64,000 nucleotides of DNA, taken from NCBI RefSeq assembly GCF_050624435.1, contig NC_134542.1:9110497-9174496 (forward strand), given 5' to 3'. Below, in pieces: positions 22,480 through 34,334 of this stretch. Both the position numbers and the translations under genes were made by a program. The stretch is from Tenrec ecaudatus. Taxonomy: Eukaryota; Chordata; Mammalia; Afrosoricida; Tenrecidae. Every line of letters starts with the position of its first letter. Positions within the stretch are counted from its first letter, which is position 1. Under the pieces are notes generated by a model, which worked only from the letters and a program-made list of their open reading frames with translations, searched no databases and was not told the origin of the DNA.

Positions 22480-23100
22480 CCTATACCTTGCCTACGCTTA
22501 GTTGTTTCCCCACCCGCCCAGGACTGAGATTGTGCATTATTTGCTTTCTTCATGTACTGTATCATGGAAATTCTTCCATGTTTAACGAATACAGATCGGC
22601 ACCATGATTCCTAATGGCTGTCTAGCATTCCATTGACTAAACCAAAATCAAACCCACTGCCCTGGCGTCGAATCTGACTCAAGGGTTCCCGGGGCTGTAT
22701 ATCTTCCCGGGAGCAGACAGTGCCCCCCATTTCCTCCAGCAGAGCAGCTAGTGGGTATGAAATGCCAGCCGTTGGGCTAGCAGCCAGCACTCACCTGCTG
22801 TCTCCTCTGTGAGCTATTTTTAACCAAGTGACTTTTTCCCTCCCTCTCTCCCTTTAGCCTTCCTTCCTCCCTGCCTTTTTAGATGTATCAGTATAAGCAC
22901 ATCTTTGTGACTTCTCGGATGAATTATTTGGGTTAAATTCCCGGATGTGGAATTTTCTGGGTCAAAGAGCTTATGCAATCATTAGGCAAATTGGATACAC
23001 ATTATCAAAGTGTCCTTCTTTATTCTCCGTTTTACTCATGATAGCTAATGTGTCTTTGAGATCCTGCTTGTTCCCCCCCTTCTTCCATTATCTTATAGCG
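22480..23100 (-). mobile_element. Old L1 3' fragment with AfroSINE insertion
   Basis: 'gtactgtatcatggaaattc' and 'cctaatggctgtctagcatt' (22550-22635) and, after a SINE, 'gaattttctgggtcaaagag' (22950) are typical of the reversed 3' terminal region of old mammalian L1s. The element is highly diverged. Confidence 0.45.
22640..22797 (-). mobile_element. AfroSINE
   Basis: 'caaacccactgccctggcgt' and 'cgggagcagacagtgccccc' mark tail and body; the head is degraded. Confidence 0.75.
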
Positions 23101-23277
23101 CGAATGTGATTAGTTTGATGCAACTTGAAATTTACATATTCTTCTTAGCAATTTCCTTAGCAACCAGAAAGTTTGAGGCATCTCCTCAGAGGGAGATGTG
23201 GTCAGTAACAGTTTTCAGAGAAAAGGCAGTACACTTATCTGTAAACAGGTATCAGCTGGTTGCCATGTTTCACTACC

Positions 23278-23478
23278 CAAACTCACTGCCATTGAGTTGA
23301 CTCCGACTCACCGTGACCCTCTAGGACAGGGTAGAACTGCCCCAATTGCTTTCCAAGACTGTAGCTCTTCATGAGAAGAGAAAGGCCCATCTTTCTCCCA
23401 CCGAGCAGCTGGTGGTTTCGAGCTGATGACCTTTCACTTAGCAGCCCAGTGAGTAGTCCCCACGCCACCAGGGCTTTC
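23278..23478 (-). mobile_element. AfroSINE, full length
   Basis: 'actcactgccattgagttga', 'aggacagggtagaactgccc' and 'cccacgccaccagggctttc' are present. Confidence 0.9.
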
Positions 23479-23779
23479 ATCCCAGTATTGCTTAGATATC
23501 GGAGAAAATGTGAAGTGGCAAAAGGAGGATACGGAGTGGACAAGTGGTCGCTGCTTTCACGGTGGGATCCCTGGGTGGTATGAAGCATTACACTATAGAT
23601 TCCCACACACATCTGCCCCCCGGCAATGAAAACATTTGCACTTCAGCACATTAGCCAGGATAAAGTGTAGGTGTCTGCTATTGCAGCCCCACGATAGGTG
23701 GTATCATCCATTTTGGGAAACACTAAAGCAAAGCAAGCAAACACATATATAAACGACACCCCCCCAAAAAACAAACAAA

Positions 23780-23985
23780 AACTAAACGCACTGACATTGA
23801 GTCGATTCTGATTCATACTGATCCGATAGGACAGGGTAGAACTGCCCTGTATGTTTCTGAGACTGTAACTCTTCACAGGAGTTGAAAGCCATGTATTTCT
23901 CCTAAGGAGTGGCAAGTGGTTTTGAACTGCTGACCTCATGGTTAGCAGCCCAACACTTAACCACAATGCCACCAGGACTCCTGAG
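23780..23985 (-). mobile_element. AfroSINE, full length
   Basis: 'gacattgagtcgattctgat', 'gataggacagggtagaactg' and 'caatgccaccaggactcctg' are present. Confidence 0.9.
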
Positions 23986-24024
23986 TTACACACATGCGCG
24001 TGAACACACACACACACACCAACC

Positions 24025-24178
24025 AAATGAAACCAAAGTGATTTCCATTGAGTCAATGCTGGCTTTTGGTGACCCTATAGGACAGGAAAAAGCAGTTTCC
24101 GTGAGTTTCTGGTGTTTTCAAACCGGTGACCCTGTGCTTGGCAGCCCAACTTGTCATCATCACACCACCAGGCTCCTC
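24025..24178 (-). mobile_element. AfroSINE, internally deleted
   Basis: 'ttccattgagtcaatgctgg' and 'gtgaccctataggacaggaa' are present. The central block is missing, and the head ends 'caccaccaggctcct'. Confidence 0.8.
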
Positions 24179-25082
24179 GAATCCACTGCTAATGAAAAGG
24201 TTGGAGAGTCAAGCGGATCCAAGGCCTCGTTCGCAGCAGTAAGGCCTGGAGACTCACTTCCACATTACCAGCCCCAGAAACCCCTTGGTGCACTGCTCCC
24301 CTCTGTCCTCTCGCAGTTGTCGGGGTTGGAGTTGACTGGGACTTCTGGTTGGTGTTTGGCTCCCACAGCCGTTGCACTGGTGGATTCCATGGATGCCGCT
24401 CTTTTCCCGTCCTGCAGAGAGCTTTCTGATTCTGGAAACCGGACCCTCGATTCCATGTCCACCTCCATGTACGAACTTCCTTTGCTTTCCCATGAGATGC
24501 TCCTGATGGTAGAGATTGAACTCCTTTATCACAGGCTTCTCAAGGAGAGATGAAGGATTCCACGCAAATAGGGCCGGCGTGTTTTCCCAGGGGAGACACA
24601 ATCTTGTGAACCCCCCCAGACTGACTTTGAAGAGGGAGGTGTGATTTTCACGCAGAACCAGGATCCTTCGGATTGTCTTCGGCAGGGGTCTTACTTTGAG
24701 ACTCAGAGGAGCGAGGGAGTGGATGGAAGGAGGGCAAGCCGGTGAGAGCGCATGGTCTGGGTTTGGGTGAGGGACAGAAATGCTTACAACTGTGCTTCTC
24801 CAAGACTTCCCTGGCTTCTCATTGCTAATGCTCTCGCTGACATTTCGGGTTTGAATGCCATGGTATTTTGGGAATCCGCATGCATCCTTAACAAGCAGTG
24901 CTCTCATGGCTGTCCTGTTTTCATGTTGTAATTGGGGGTTTGACCTACAAAAGTTGTATTTGCTTGGTAGACAAATGAAAAAGCTCCTTAAACTAACACA
25001 CTGCCAAAAAAATAGTAATAGATGACAGGCTCTGGAACACTAAAAACAAATCTCCTCAAAACAAAACACGGAGACAGATGAC

Positions 25083-25255
25083 ACGTGGGGCTGTTGAGTC
25101 AGATCCAACTTAGTAGGACCCTACTGGACAGGAGAGTCTGCCCCACAGGGCTTCTGGGGCTCGCAGATTTAGGGAAGCTGACTGCCATCTGCATCCTGCA
25201 GAGGGATTTCGGGTTCCCACTGCTGACACTTTGGCTCACAGCTGAGCACCAGCCC
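25083..25255 (-). mobile_element. AfroSINE, diverged
   Basis: 'ctgttgagtcagatccaact' and 'ggacaggagagtctgcccca' mark the tail half; the head half is weak. Confidence 0.65.
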
Positions 25256-25267
25256 ATGTTTCTGAAC

Positions 25268-25432
25268 CATCAAAAACTCAAACTCAGTGCCACTGAGTTG
25301 ATGGGGACTCATAGCTGCCCTATAGGACAGGGTAGGCTGCCCTCGTGGGTTTCTGAGACTGTAATGCATTATGGGTGTGGAAAGCTCTGTCTTTTTCCCT
25401 AGGACCAGAATCACTGTGCCATTAGAGTTCCT
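25268..25432 (-). mobile_element. AfroSINE
   Basis: 'ctcagtgccactgagttgat' and 'ataggacagggtaggctgcc' are present. The head is truncated, ending 'gtgccattagagttcct'. Confidence 0.8.
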
Positions 25433-25644
25433 ACTGAGAAAATACAGGACTTCACATTGAACATCAGATAACCGATACCATCCGCGTGAAGGATCTGTGA
25501 ACTCTGAATTGAAGGGAAATTAAGGTGGGCGTGGGAAGGGGATGGTAGGGCCTGAGGTCCCTTGTGAGCTGGTGCTGGTACAATGAGAAGGAAGGACGTT
25601 CCAGGTAAGAGACGGGCCAGCAAACACGTGACTGCCCTTACCAC

Positions 25645-26040
25645 ATTGTTAGGTGCCGTTGGGTCCGTTCCAACTCCTAGTGACCCTTTGTACAATGGAA
25701 TGAAACCTTGCCTGCCCTGCGCCATCCTCACAATTGTTGTTAATGTTGAGCTCAATGTCGCAGCCCCTGTGTCACTCAGTCTTGTTGAAGGTCTTCCTCT
25801 TCTTCCCTGCTCCTGTACGTTACCAAGCATGATGTGCTTCTCCAGGGAGTGGTCTCTTCTGACATGAGACACAGTCTTGCTTTTCTTGCCTCCTGGAGCA
25901 TTCTGGCTAAACTTCTTCCAAGACAAATTTGCTGGTTCTTTTCACAGAAGATACTGTCAACATTCTTCTCTAGCACCAATATTCAAATGTATCTATTCTT
26001 CTTCCACCTTTCCAACTCAAAGTCTAATGTTCATGGGCAC
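25645..26040 (-). mobile_element. RTE/BovB-type 3' fragment
   Basis: 'gttaggtgccgttgggtccg', 'accaagcatgatgtgcttct' and 'agcaccaatattcaaatgta' are the reversed RTE 3' end and ORF2 C-terminal region, with frameshifts. Confidence 0.8.
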
Positions 26041-26249
26041 GTACCATCATTTCAAAATAATAGATCAGTTTGGCTGGCATAATGGGTGTCAACCAGGAAG
26101 TCGTGGCACAATAGGAACGGGATCAGCTGGACGAGGCAGACTGCTAAGGCCACTGCTACCTGTGCTCTGGAGTTTATGTCTCATGCAGGCACTGTGTGCA
26201 AGGTAAGGGGATGAGAGCCTTGGTGTGGGGATAATATAGTCAGTAGTGT

Positions 26250-26715
26250 GCAGTGGCTCTTTTTGGCTTCAAGAAATAGATTTCTCTCTCTCTCTCTCTT
26301 TCACAACTTAGGAAACCAGAAGTCCAAATTCATGGCACCAGATCTAGCGGAAGGCTTTTTCTCTTTGATGTTCTGGATGAAGGTCCTTGTCTCCTTTCAG
26401 CATCTGGGGGTCCAGGGTTCCTTGGAGAGCTCCATGTGTCTTTCCCTGGGTCTAGGAGGTTCTCAGCATGGGGACCCTGAGTCCAAAATATGTGCCTAGC
26501 TCTTGGCTTTTCTTTCTTGGTGGAGTGAAGTCTCTTCTTCTCTTCTCACTTCGCTCTCCTTTTCTCTCTTGTAAGAGGAAAAGTGATGCAGAGCACACCC
26601 TGAGGAAACTCACCTTCCCTGGGATCAGGGCTGTGACCTCCGGAGAGATGGGGCATCCTACCTGTAGGGACACAGTTCAACCAAGAGAATCTACTATCTA
26701 CAGTGTGCCCGAAAA
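26250..26715 (-). mobile_element. MaLR-like LTR remnant
   Basis: 'aaccagaagtccaaattcat', 'gggtctaggaggttctcagc' and 'cctgggatcagggctgtgac' are shared with the 14620 copy in the same orientation. The family assignment is tentative. Confidence 0.45.
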
Positions 26716-26724
26716 CCTGCTAGT

Positions 26725-26790
26725 TGTTGTTGTTGTGTGTCATAGAGTAGATCCAATTTATACCAGCCCTATAAACTGTTTGGTACTTTA
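26725..26790 (-). mobile_element. RTE 3' tail, short
   Basis: 'gttgttgttgtgtgtcatag' is the complement of an (AAC)n tail and RTE end; only about 65 bp are recognisable. Confidence 0.5.
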
Positions 26791-27232
26791 AGCTGTCAGC
26801 ACAGCTTAAAGTCAAGTGAGGGGGGCCTCCTGCTGGTCAAAATGGAGGATGAGAAATGGAATGGTGGGGGTGGCAGTAGAAAGTAACGGGTTACAGCGAC
26901 ACATTGTGCAGAGATTCCCTTCAGCAAGATTCCCTTCGACAAGAATGGATTACTTAAAGTAAGACTGAACTACTGGCAGTGGATAAAGGGGATTGTTTCG
27001 TTTATACACATGTGAACTTAACTCAAACTTGTTTGTGCCTAACAACCAACAAATCAGGAGGCAAAGGAGGAGGGTGTGGGCTGCGTGTAATTCAAAGTCC
27101 AGGTGTGGACCTGCTGTCACCAAGGGTCACAGCCAGAGTGAATCGGACGGGCCTTCTGAGAGAAAGCGATATCCCAGTGAAATGTGTGGTCGGGGCCCAC
27201 TGCCTTAGATTTTATGTGTGATGTTAGTTTAT

Positions 27233-27405
27233 ACTCACTGCCGTGGAGTCAATGCTGACTCATAGGGACCCCCTGTCACTAGGTTTCCAAGACTGTTTTG
27301 GGGAGTAGAAAGCTCAATCTTTTCCCGAGGAGCTGCTGGTGGTTTTGAACTGCTGACCTGGCAGATCACAGACCAATGCATAACCGCTGCACCACCAGCA
27401 CTCCA
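27233..27405 (-). mobile_element. AfroSINE
   Basis: 'ccgtggagtcaatgctgact', 'gggagtagaaagctcaatct' and 'gctgcaccaccagcactcca' are present. Confidence 0.85.
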
Positions 27406-28089
27406 TGATATTATAGACGTTATTGGAATACATAAATGTGCATGCCTGTATTCACGCACCTATCCATACATCATATGTGGATCCTTGCACATACCAGACA
27501 CAGATGCACATGTACGTAATCGCAAAGAGATGCACATTCACACAAAGACTCATGCATGCGCAGATCGCACACACAGATGCACACACACGCACATGCACAC
27601 TATATGTGGTTTGTGAGATTTGAATGGTGAATTCTCCAAACAGGCCATAGCTTGTTATGTGGGAGAGTAAGCTTACAGGCTGGCAGGGATGTGTGTGAAG
27701 GCATTTGGTTTAGAAAGAAACACAGAGGCTTCAGAGTTGGAAGTGATGGTGTTCCTTAGATGGAGGTGAAATGTGAGTAACTAATATTCATGAGGTACCC
27801 ATGAATCCATGAATGGATTTTCTGCTACAATCATGGTTGCCCATAAAGGAGCATTTCCCTTGGACTATTACAGTGTGATTGATTGGCTTTTACACATAAG
27901 CTAGATTCCAAACGCCTCATTTCCCGGGGCGACCTTTGCCTCTTGTTCCCGGTGGTGGCAAACTGGAGCCTCTATGGAAACCAGCCCATGGGTCACATGG
28001 GAAATGGAAATCAGCAAAGAAAGAGACCTTCTTAAGGCAGTTGATGATGTTTCTCACTGGAACGTTAACAGCGGCTAGGTTTGCGCATG

Positions 28090-28091
<2 letters not shown>

Positions 28092-28124
<33 letters not shown>
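28092..28124. repeat. (TG)16 microsatellite
   Basis: The TG run is uninterrupted. Confidence 0.95.
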
Positions 28125-28125
<1 letters not shown>

Positions 28126-28756
28126 GGCCTCCACCTTATGCACTCTGATTCCTGTGAAATTCCCAAAGGTCCAGCAGCAGCAGTCTCTTCAAACAAAGGC
28201 AGACTGGGGCTGTAAGGGGGAGGGGGTGAACCTGTAATGTGTTGCACGGGCTCTTGCAGAAAGAATCGATGGTCAGATCGGAGGCCCTGGACTTCCGTCC
28301 AGGCTGAGGTATAAATCAGTGTGTTCTAGGCAGATAAGGAAGACGCTTTTCAGCCCACCGAGCCCACAGTCGCACTGAATTAAAGAAATTCATTACAGGA
28401 GAGAGCTGATTGGGAATGGACCGTCCGCCTGAAATCCACCCTCTCTTGGTAAGCCCCTGAAGCAGGACTGGCGGCTGTATTGTTCACGGTTAAGCAGGGG
28501 TTTTCACCTAAATTGGTTTGGGGCGCTGTGTTCTGGGTGTCTCCTGGGTGAGGCTCTGCACTGGTAGAGCTGCTATGGATGCCCGCTTCCGTGGAAGCTG
28601 TTCGCCAGAGCAGGTCCTGGAAGTTGGTTTCCGTGACTTTCTGTACCGCGTGTTTTTCCCTGCTACCGAGATGGGTCTCTCTTCTAATCTTGTCTTTGCC
28701 ATCCTGACATTACAGGGACTTTGCACTCATGTAGCTATACAGTCACAGCTTTAAGG

Positions 28757-28907
28757 GGCCCTGAGTCACCCTGAAAGTCAGTGGTTCAAACCTACCAGTG
28801 GCTTCTTGGGAGGAAAATGAGGTGGTCTTCTCTTGTATAGATTTACAGCCTCAGAAACCCTTTATAGGCTCACGAAGTGTTGGAATTCACTTGATGGCAC
28901 TGGGTAA
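28757..28907 (+). mobile_element. AfroSINE
   Basis: 'tcagtggttcaaacctacca', 'aggaaaatgaggtggtcttc' and 'ggaattcacttgatggcact' are present; the head is shortened. Confidence 0.8.
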
Positions 28908-29092
28908 AGGAGCCCTGGTGATGCTGTGGGGTAGGTCTTGGACTCTCAATGACAAGGCTGGCGGTTCAAACCCACTAGTCATTCTTGAGGGGAAAGATGA
29001 AATTCTCATCTCCCATAAAGATTTACAGTTTTGGAAACCCTAAAGTGGGGTCACTATGAGTCAGAATTGTCTTGATGGCAGGGAGTTGTTTG
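28908..29092 (+). mobile_element. AfroSINE, tandem to previous copy
   Basis: 'aggagccctggtgatgctgt', 'ctggcggttcaaacccacta' and 'gtcagaattgtcttgatggc' are present. It directly abuts the preceding AfroSINE in the same orientation. Confidence 0.85.
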
Positions 29093-29149
29093 TTTGATGT
29101 TTTTCAATGAGTTGAAATCAACCGGATGGCAACAGGTTTTGTTTTTCGT

Positions 29150-29238
29150 GTGTGCTAACCAGAAGGTCTTAGTTCGAACTCATCAGTCACAGCCTTGGAA
29201 ACCCTATGGGACAGCTCCACTCCATCTTATGGAGTTTC
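29150..29238 (+). mobile_element. AfroSINE fragment
   Basis: 'gctaaccagaaggtcttagt' and 'ttggaaaccctatgggacag' are a partial copy just before the (ATCC)n run, which probably grew at its tail. Confidence 0.7.
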
Positions 29239-29240
29239 TC

Positions 29241-29320
29241 TCCATCCGTCCATCCATCTATCCATCCATCCATCCATCCATCCATCCATCCATCCATCCA
29301 TCCATATATCTATCCATCCA
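29241..29320. repeat. (ATCC)n tetranucleotide repeat
   Basis: About 18 units with a few ATCT or ATAT variants. Confidence 0.95.
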
Positions 29321-29884
29321 TTAAAAAAGTTATTGCATACCTGCTCTGGGTGAGGCCCAGAAGCAATAAGTAACCGCAAGATAATAGAGCAGTAAGTAAG
29401 AGAGAAAAAAAATCTCAGCCTTCTTGGGGCGATGGGTATTGGAAAAATAATTACACAAATAAATAGAAGGTTACAGCTGCGCTAAAGTGCAGTCAGGAAA
29501 AGGTACCCTGTGTTCTGATGGTGGGCAATTACTACCTTGAAGAAAGATGATAGAGTTGCTGTAGTAGCTAGTCAGTGAGGAAAACCTTCCAGAGGAAGAC
29601 AAGAGCTTCCCGTGCAAAGATTCTGCTGCTAGAGAGGGGACACAAGGCCCAGAGTCGTCAGGCTGGGGTTCAGCGTCCAAGGGGAGAATGGGGGAGAGTT
29701 GGGGGAAGGTGGGTTGGAGTAGCCCTAAGCTGCGGGGTCACTTGAAGGTTCCCATCTGGCTCTCAGTAGCAATGAGGAGCCCTTGAAGGGAAGGGCCATC
29801 TTCATTCTGGTCTAAATTCCCTACAGAAATACCTGCATGTTGGCAGAAAAGAAGTTATTCCTCACACAGCATGTCCCACACCTG

Positions 29885-29975
29885 GCTGGGTAGTTTCGTA
29901 AACTCACTAGGCTCCCGAGCCTCCACTGCAGAGATTCTGATTCATTGGGTCTGGATGGTGCCTAGGTAAGGGCTG
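29885..29975. mobile_element. MER5-like (hAT-Charlie) fragment
   Basis: 'gcagagattctgattcattg' and 'ggtctggatggtgcctagg' resemble the conserved core of MER5-type MITEs. It is short and diverged, and the orientation was not assigned. Confidence 0.35.
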
Positions 29976-30837
29976 ATTTAAGAAACTCTCTAAGTAATTT
30001 GTCATGGCAAATCTTGAGCCAGAGGGAAGAGGGGTGGGGGTGGGGATCTCTCTGGAGCACCAGGAAGTGGAGAGTCTTGAGAACTGGGGCTGAATGTGTT
30101 ACTGCTCCTGTGGACAAGAGCAACCCAACCAGAGCCAACTCGTCCCTCCTTTCAAATCAGGCAGTGCCATTGGGATACACTGTAGTACATTGACTACTTC
30201 CATAATTGTGGGGGAAATAAAACCAAGCACGGACTGAAAAGTAGAGTTGCCTTGCACAATTCAAGAAGGAAATGTATCTCAAATTAGAAATCTCACTAAG
30301 CACTTGTAAATGTAGGTGACTTCTTTCATGTGATCTTGAAGTCCCCAGACCATCTTGTCAGTGACCATGGACATTTGGGAGCTTGAATCAAAGCGGAGCA
30401 AAGAGCTGTGATAGACCAAAGACCATGGAAAGATCATGTTGAAGGTACTTACCACTGCCAGGCACGCAACCATGCCAATTAACAGCTTTTCACTTGAGCT
30501 CATCTGAAGGCCTGGCTTCCTGATTCCCCACCATTTATCAAATCGTCCACTGCCCAATTAGCTACACATTTATAATCACCCAGCAGCTTCACATCAAACT
30601 CAAGAGTGATTAATTAGTTTGGCATTCATAGTGATACCATTACTCAGGAACCAGTCACTGGGCATTAATGACTGGACACCGTAGGCAGTTGAATGTGAGC
30701 TCCACAGTAATTTAGCTATCGATTTCCTAGTATTTGATACGCAGATTAAGTGTTGCAGTTCTAACCAGTGATCAAAAGGTGACCCAATAGGCAGGGAAAG
30801 GAGAGGAAATGAAAGAAGAATTTCCGTCGTACAGGCT

Positions 30838-30926
30838 GCGAGTCATCTGTGTATTTCAAGGGAAAAGCACAGATGCAGAGGCTGTGCGAGTCATCTGTGT
30901 ATTTCAAGGGAAAAGCGCAGATGCAG
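30838..30926. repeat. Tandem duplication, 48-bp period
   Basis: 'gcgagtcatctgtgtatttc' starts at 30838 and again at 30886. The copies differ at about one base (gcacag versus gcgcag) over the overlap, so the duplication looks recent. Confidence 0.9.
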
Positions 30927-31267
30927 GTTCACCTTCGACCAATGGGTGTCCAGGAAGTGGTGTTAAAGGAAGTGTTTCATTAGGATGAGCTCTTTCCGGG
31001 CTCGGAGAAGACGCTTGATAAACTGAGATTCACTGCCAGGAGTAGGCACATGGAGGGATTTGATGGGACTCGGGGGAAATTTTGCTTCAGAAAAAAGAAT
31101 TTTATAATTGGAATGTTCCTAGATCATCCTGACTATTTAACTAGCCAGCTTTCTTGTATTAGGGAATTACAAATCTCATTTAAGAGCCAGGAATTGCAGG
31201 TGTATGTAGCTATTTACATTTTTTAGAACAAGCTAGTTATCAAACAGAAAACAACCAAACAGAAAAC

Positions 31268-31365
31268 CAACTCCCCCAAACCACTGCCATCAAGTCACTT
31301 TGGACTCCCAGTGACTTTTTCCAGGGCGTGGGGTCTGGACATCCTTACGGAAGCAGACAGCCTCT
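31268..31365 (-). mobile_element. AfroSINE tail half
   Basis: 'ccactgccatcaagtcactt' and 'cttacggaagcagacagcct' mark a truncated minus-strand copy abutting an RTE. Confidence 0.65.
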
Positions 31366-32268
31366 TTTGCTCTTCGTGTGTGAAAGTTGGCCATTGAATA
31401 AGGAAGAACATAGACTGATAGATGCATTTGAATTGAGGTGCTGGAGAAGAATGTTGAAGTATCATGGACTGCCAAAAGGACAAACAAGTCTGTCTTGGAA
31501 GAAGAGTGGTCAGAGTGCTCCTTAGAGACAGGGAGAGGGAGACTCCGTCCTACATACTGTGGACATGTCTGGAGAGACCAGTCCCAGTAGATCAGTGGTT
31601 CTCAACCTTCCTAATGCTGTGACCCTTTAATATAGTTCCTCCTGTTGTGGTGACCCCCCAACCATAAAATTATTTTCATTGTTACTTCATAACTATAATT
31701 TTGCTGATGTCATGAATCACCATGTAAATACCTGTATGCAGGATGTATTTTCATTGTTACAAATTGAACATAATTAAAGCATAGTGATTAATCACAAAAC
31801 AATATGTAATTCTATATTGTAAAATATTTATTTCTAATTACAAATAAATGAAATTTTGTCTTGAAGCATGGTGTAGCATGGGTAACAGTCTTCACTCCAG
31901 GTACTGGTAGGTGGGTGTATCTGCATGTGGGCAGACCCGCCTGGAGATGGATGGAGGAGTGGTGTCTTGGTTCCTAAGACCATCGGAAATCTGTGTTTTC
32001 TGGCGACCCCCGTGAAAGGATCGTTAGAACCCCCAAAGAGATCGTGACCCACAGGTTGAGACCCACTGATGGACATCATGCTTGGGAAACTGGAAGGGCA
32101 GCAAAAAGGAGCAAGGCCATTGACAAGATGGATGGATACGGTGGCTGCAGCCACGGGGTGAGACAAAGGAACAATTGTGGGGATGACGTGGAACAGGGCA
32201 GTGTTTCGTTCTGTCATGCATAGGGCCACTGTGAGTCAGCTGGCTAGATGGCATCTAACAACAACAAA
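31366..32268 (+). mobile_element. RTE/BovB-type 3' end interrupted by a SPIN element
   Basis: 31366-31592 encodes remnants of the ORF2 C-terminus (frame reads WPLNKEEHRLIDAFELRCW). 32069-32268 is the 3' end: 'ggacatcatgcttgggaaac', 'caattgtggggatgacg', then 'aacaacaac'. The coding frame is broken. The two parts rejoin as in the copy at 54356. Confidence 0.85.
31593..32068. mobile_element. SPIN-type nonautonomous hAT transposon
   Basis: This 476-bp element begins CAGTGGTTCTCAACC and ends GGTTGAGACCCACTG, 15-bp terminal inverted repeats. Inside it carries 'gaccctttaatatagttcct', 'ccaaccataaaattattttc' and, near the right end, 'ggttcctaagaccatcgga' and 'gacccccgtgaaaggatcg'. These are landmarks of SPIN (SPace INvader) hAT elements, known from tenrec, bushbaby, murine rodents, bats, opossum and reptiles and attributed to horizontal transfer. 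No transposase reading frame remains. A clean 8-bp target duplication is not visible: relative to the RTE copy at 54356, only 'at' is duplicated. Confidence 0.9.
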
Positions 32269-32561
32269 TGCATGCTTATGCATATATGTGTAATTTGGGT
32301 GAAAATTTACAGAGTGAAAAAATAAAATATCTCACTTAAGGCCTCTGAATCCAAGCCATATGTATGTACTTGGATTTGAGCATTTTCCATATCTCCTCCC
32401 GATAAGTTTCAAGTGTAAGAACTCTCCTTCCAAGGCTGCGGCGTTAGGGTCTTCTCAAAGGCTTCGTTGCTTGCATCCCGGCACTACTGTTCTCGCAGAA
32501 GAATATACCTTCAGAGAGTTTGGCCCCCGGCTTATACAAGTCTGAGTTGAATTTAGGACAC

Positions 32562-33510
32562 ATTTTATTTTTTATTAAAAGATTATTTTATTGGGGGCTC
32601 TTGCAGCTCTTCTAACAGTCCATTCATCATTTGTATCAAGCATATTTGTGCCTATGTTGACATCATCATGTTCTAAACATTTACTTTCTATGGAGCCTTC
32701 GGTATCAGCTCCCCCCCCATGTCCCCTTGATAAAGGATTATTATTTTCATATCTTACACTTCCTTCCCTCCATGGTTTCTCTTGTTTGTCCCCTGGGGTG
32801 TGTGTGTATGGTTATGTGTCAATCATTGTGATTGGTTCCTCCTTCCACCCCTCCTCTCTCCACCTACCCTCCTGGTATTGTTACTCCCATTTCTGTTCCT
32901 GGATTCTGTCCCAGTATCGCTACTCACACTACTGGTCCTAAAAGGATCATCTGCCCTGGATCCCCTGTGTTTCCAGTTCCTATCTGTACCAGTGTACATC
33001 CTCTGGTCTAGCCAGATTTGTAAGGTAGCATTGGGATCATGATAGTGGGGGAGGAGGAAGCATTCAGGAACTAGAGGAAAGTTGTATGTTTCATCGTTGC
33101 TACATTGCACCCTGACTAACTTGTCTCCTCCCCGAGACCCTTCTGTAAGGGGATGTCCAGTGACCTACAACTGGGCTTTGGGTCCCCACTCCGCACTGTT
33201 CTGATGATGCCTGATACCTGACCCCTTTGACACCTCGTGATCGCACAGGCTGTTGTGCTTTTTCCATGTGGGTTTTTTTACTTCTGGGCTAGATGGCTGC
33301 TTATTTACCTTCAAGCCTTTAAGACCATAGATGCTATATCTTTTGATAACCGGATACCATCTGCTTTCTTCACCACATTTGCTTATGCACCCATTTGTTT
33401 TCAGCAATCGTGCTGGGAGGGTGAGCATCACAGAATGCCAGGTTGTTAGACCAAAGTGTTCTTGTGTTGAGGCAGGGCTTGAGCAGAGGCCTGCAGCAGG
33501 ACACATTTTA
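32562..33510 (-). mobile_element. L1 3'UTR, 5'-truncated
   Basis: 'ttttattgggggctcttgca' at the left, then 'ctctggtctagccagatttg', 'tttgataaccggataccatc' and 'cttgagcagaggcctgcag'. It matches the 46745 copy block for block. Confidence 0.85.
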
Positions 33511-33649
33511 AATGGATGCTGGCTGTTGATGTTGTTGATGAGGGTGGTGATGCTGCTGCTGCTGCTTTTTTGAGCCCTTGTGTACTTGGAGTATACTGCA
33601 AATTTTGCCTGTACAAAGAGCTTCGATCTTAATAACTACACCCCCACCA

Positions 33650-33867
33650 AAAACCCCAAACTCATTGAATTATCATTGACTTAATTCTAACTAATAGAAA
33701 CTCTATAGGACAGAGTAGAACTGCTCCCAAAGGGTTTCCAAGATGGTGAATCTTTATGGAAGCAGATGGCTACAACTTTCTCCCACTGAGTGGCCGGTAG
33801 ATTCGAACCACTGATCTTTCAATTAGCAGATGAGCGCTAACCCCTTACACCATCAGGACTCCTCTAC
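33650..33867 (-). mobile_element. AfroSINE, diverged
   Basis: 'tctataggacagagtagaac', 'tttctcccactgagtggccg' and 'cttacaccatcaggactcct' are present. Confidence 0.85.
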
Positions 33868-33879
33868 AACAGCAGATAG

Positions 33880-34310
33880 TTACAGTTGTGGTGGTAGATT
33901 CCATTGAGTCCATTGTGACTCATCGTGACCCTATGCACGACAGGACGAAATGCCATCCAGTTCTGTACCATTCTCACCATTGTTGTGTTTGAGCCCGCTG
34001 TAGGAGCCACTGTGTCAATCCATCTTGTCGGTCTGCATCTTATTCATTATCCCTCTACAGAGCATCATGTCCTTTTCCAGGGACTCATCTCTCCTTATAA
34101 CATGTCCAAAGTACATGTCTCCCTAGCTTTGCTTTAAGGAACATTTCGGCTGCACTTCTTCAAAGATCTGTTTGTTCTTTTGGCAGTCCCTGGTGCTTTC
34201 AACGTTTGTTGCCAGCACTATAAATCAAATTCATCAATTTTTCATCTTTCTCCCTTATTCAATTTTTTATCTTTCTCCCCCACTCTCACATGCATATGAG
34301 TTGATGGTTT
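33880..34310 (-). mobile_element. RTE/BovB-type 3' fragment
   Basis: 'ccattgtgactcatcgtgac', 'agagcatcatgtccttttcc' and 'gccagcactataaatcaaat' are present, with no open frame. Confidence 0.8.
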
Positions 34311-34334
34311 TATTTGCATATGATATAATCCCAA

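Noticed and set aside
23909-24907. ORFs of 214 (+) and 217 (-) codons
   Set aside because: The + frame begins in AfroSINE tails, the two overlap antisense, and neither has recognisable homology; I treat both as chance.
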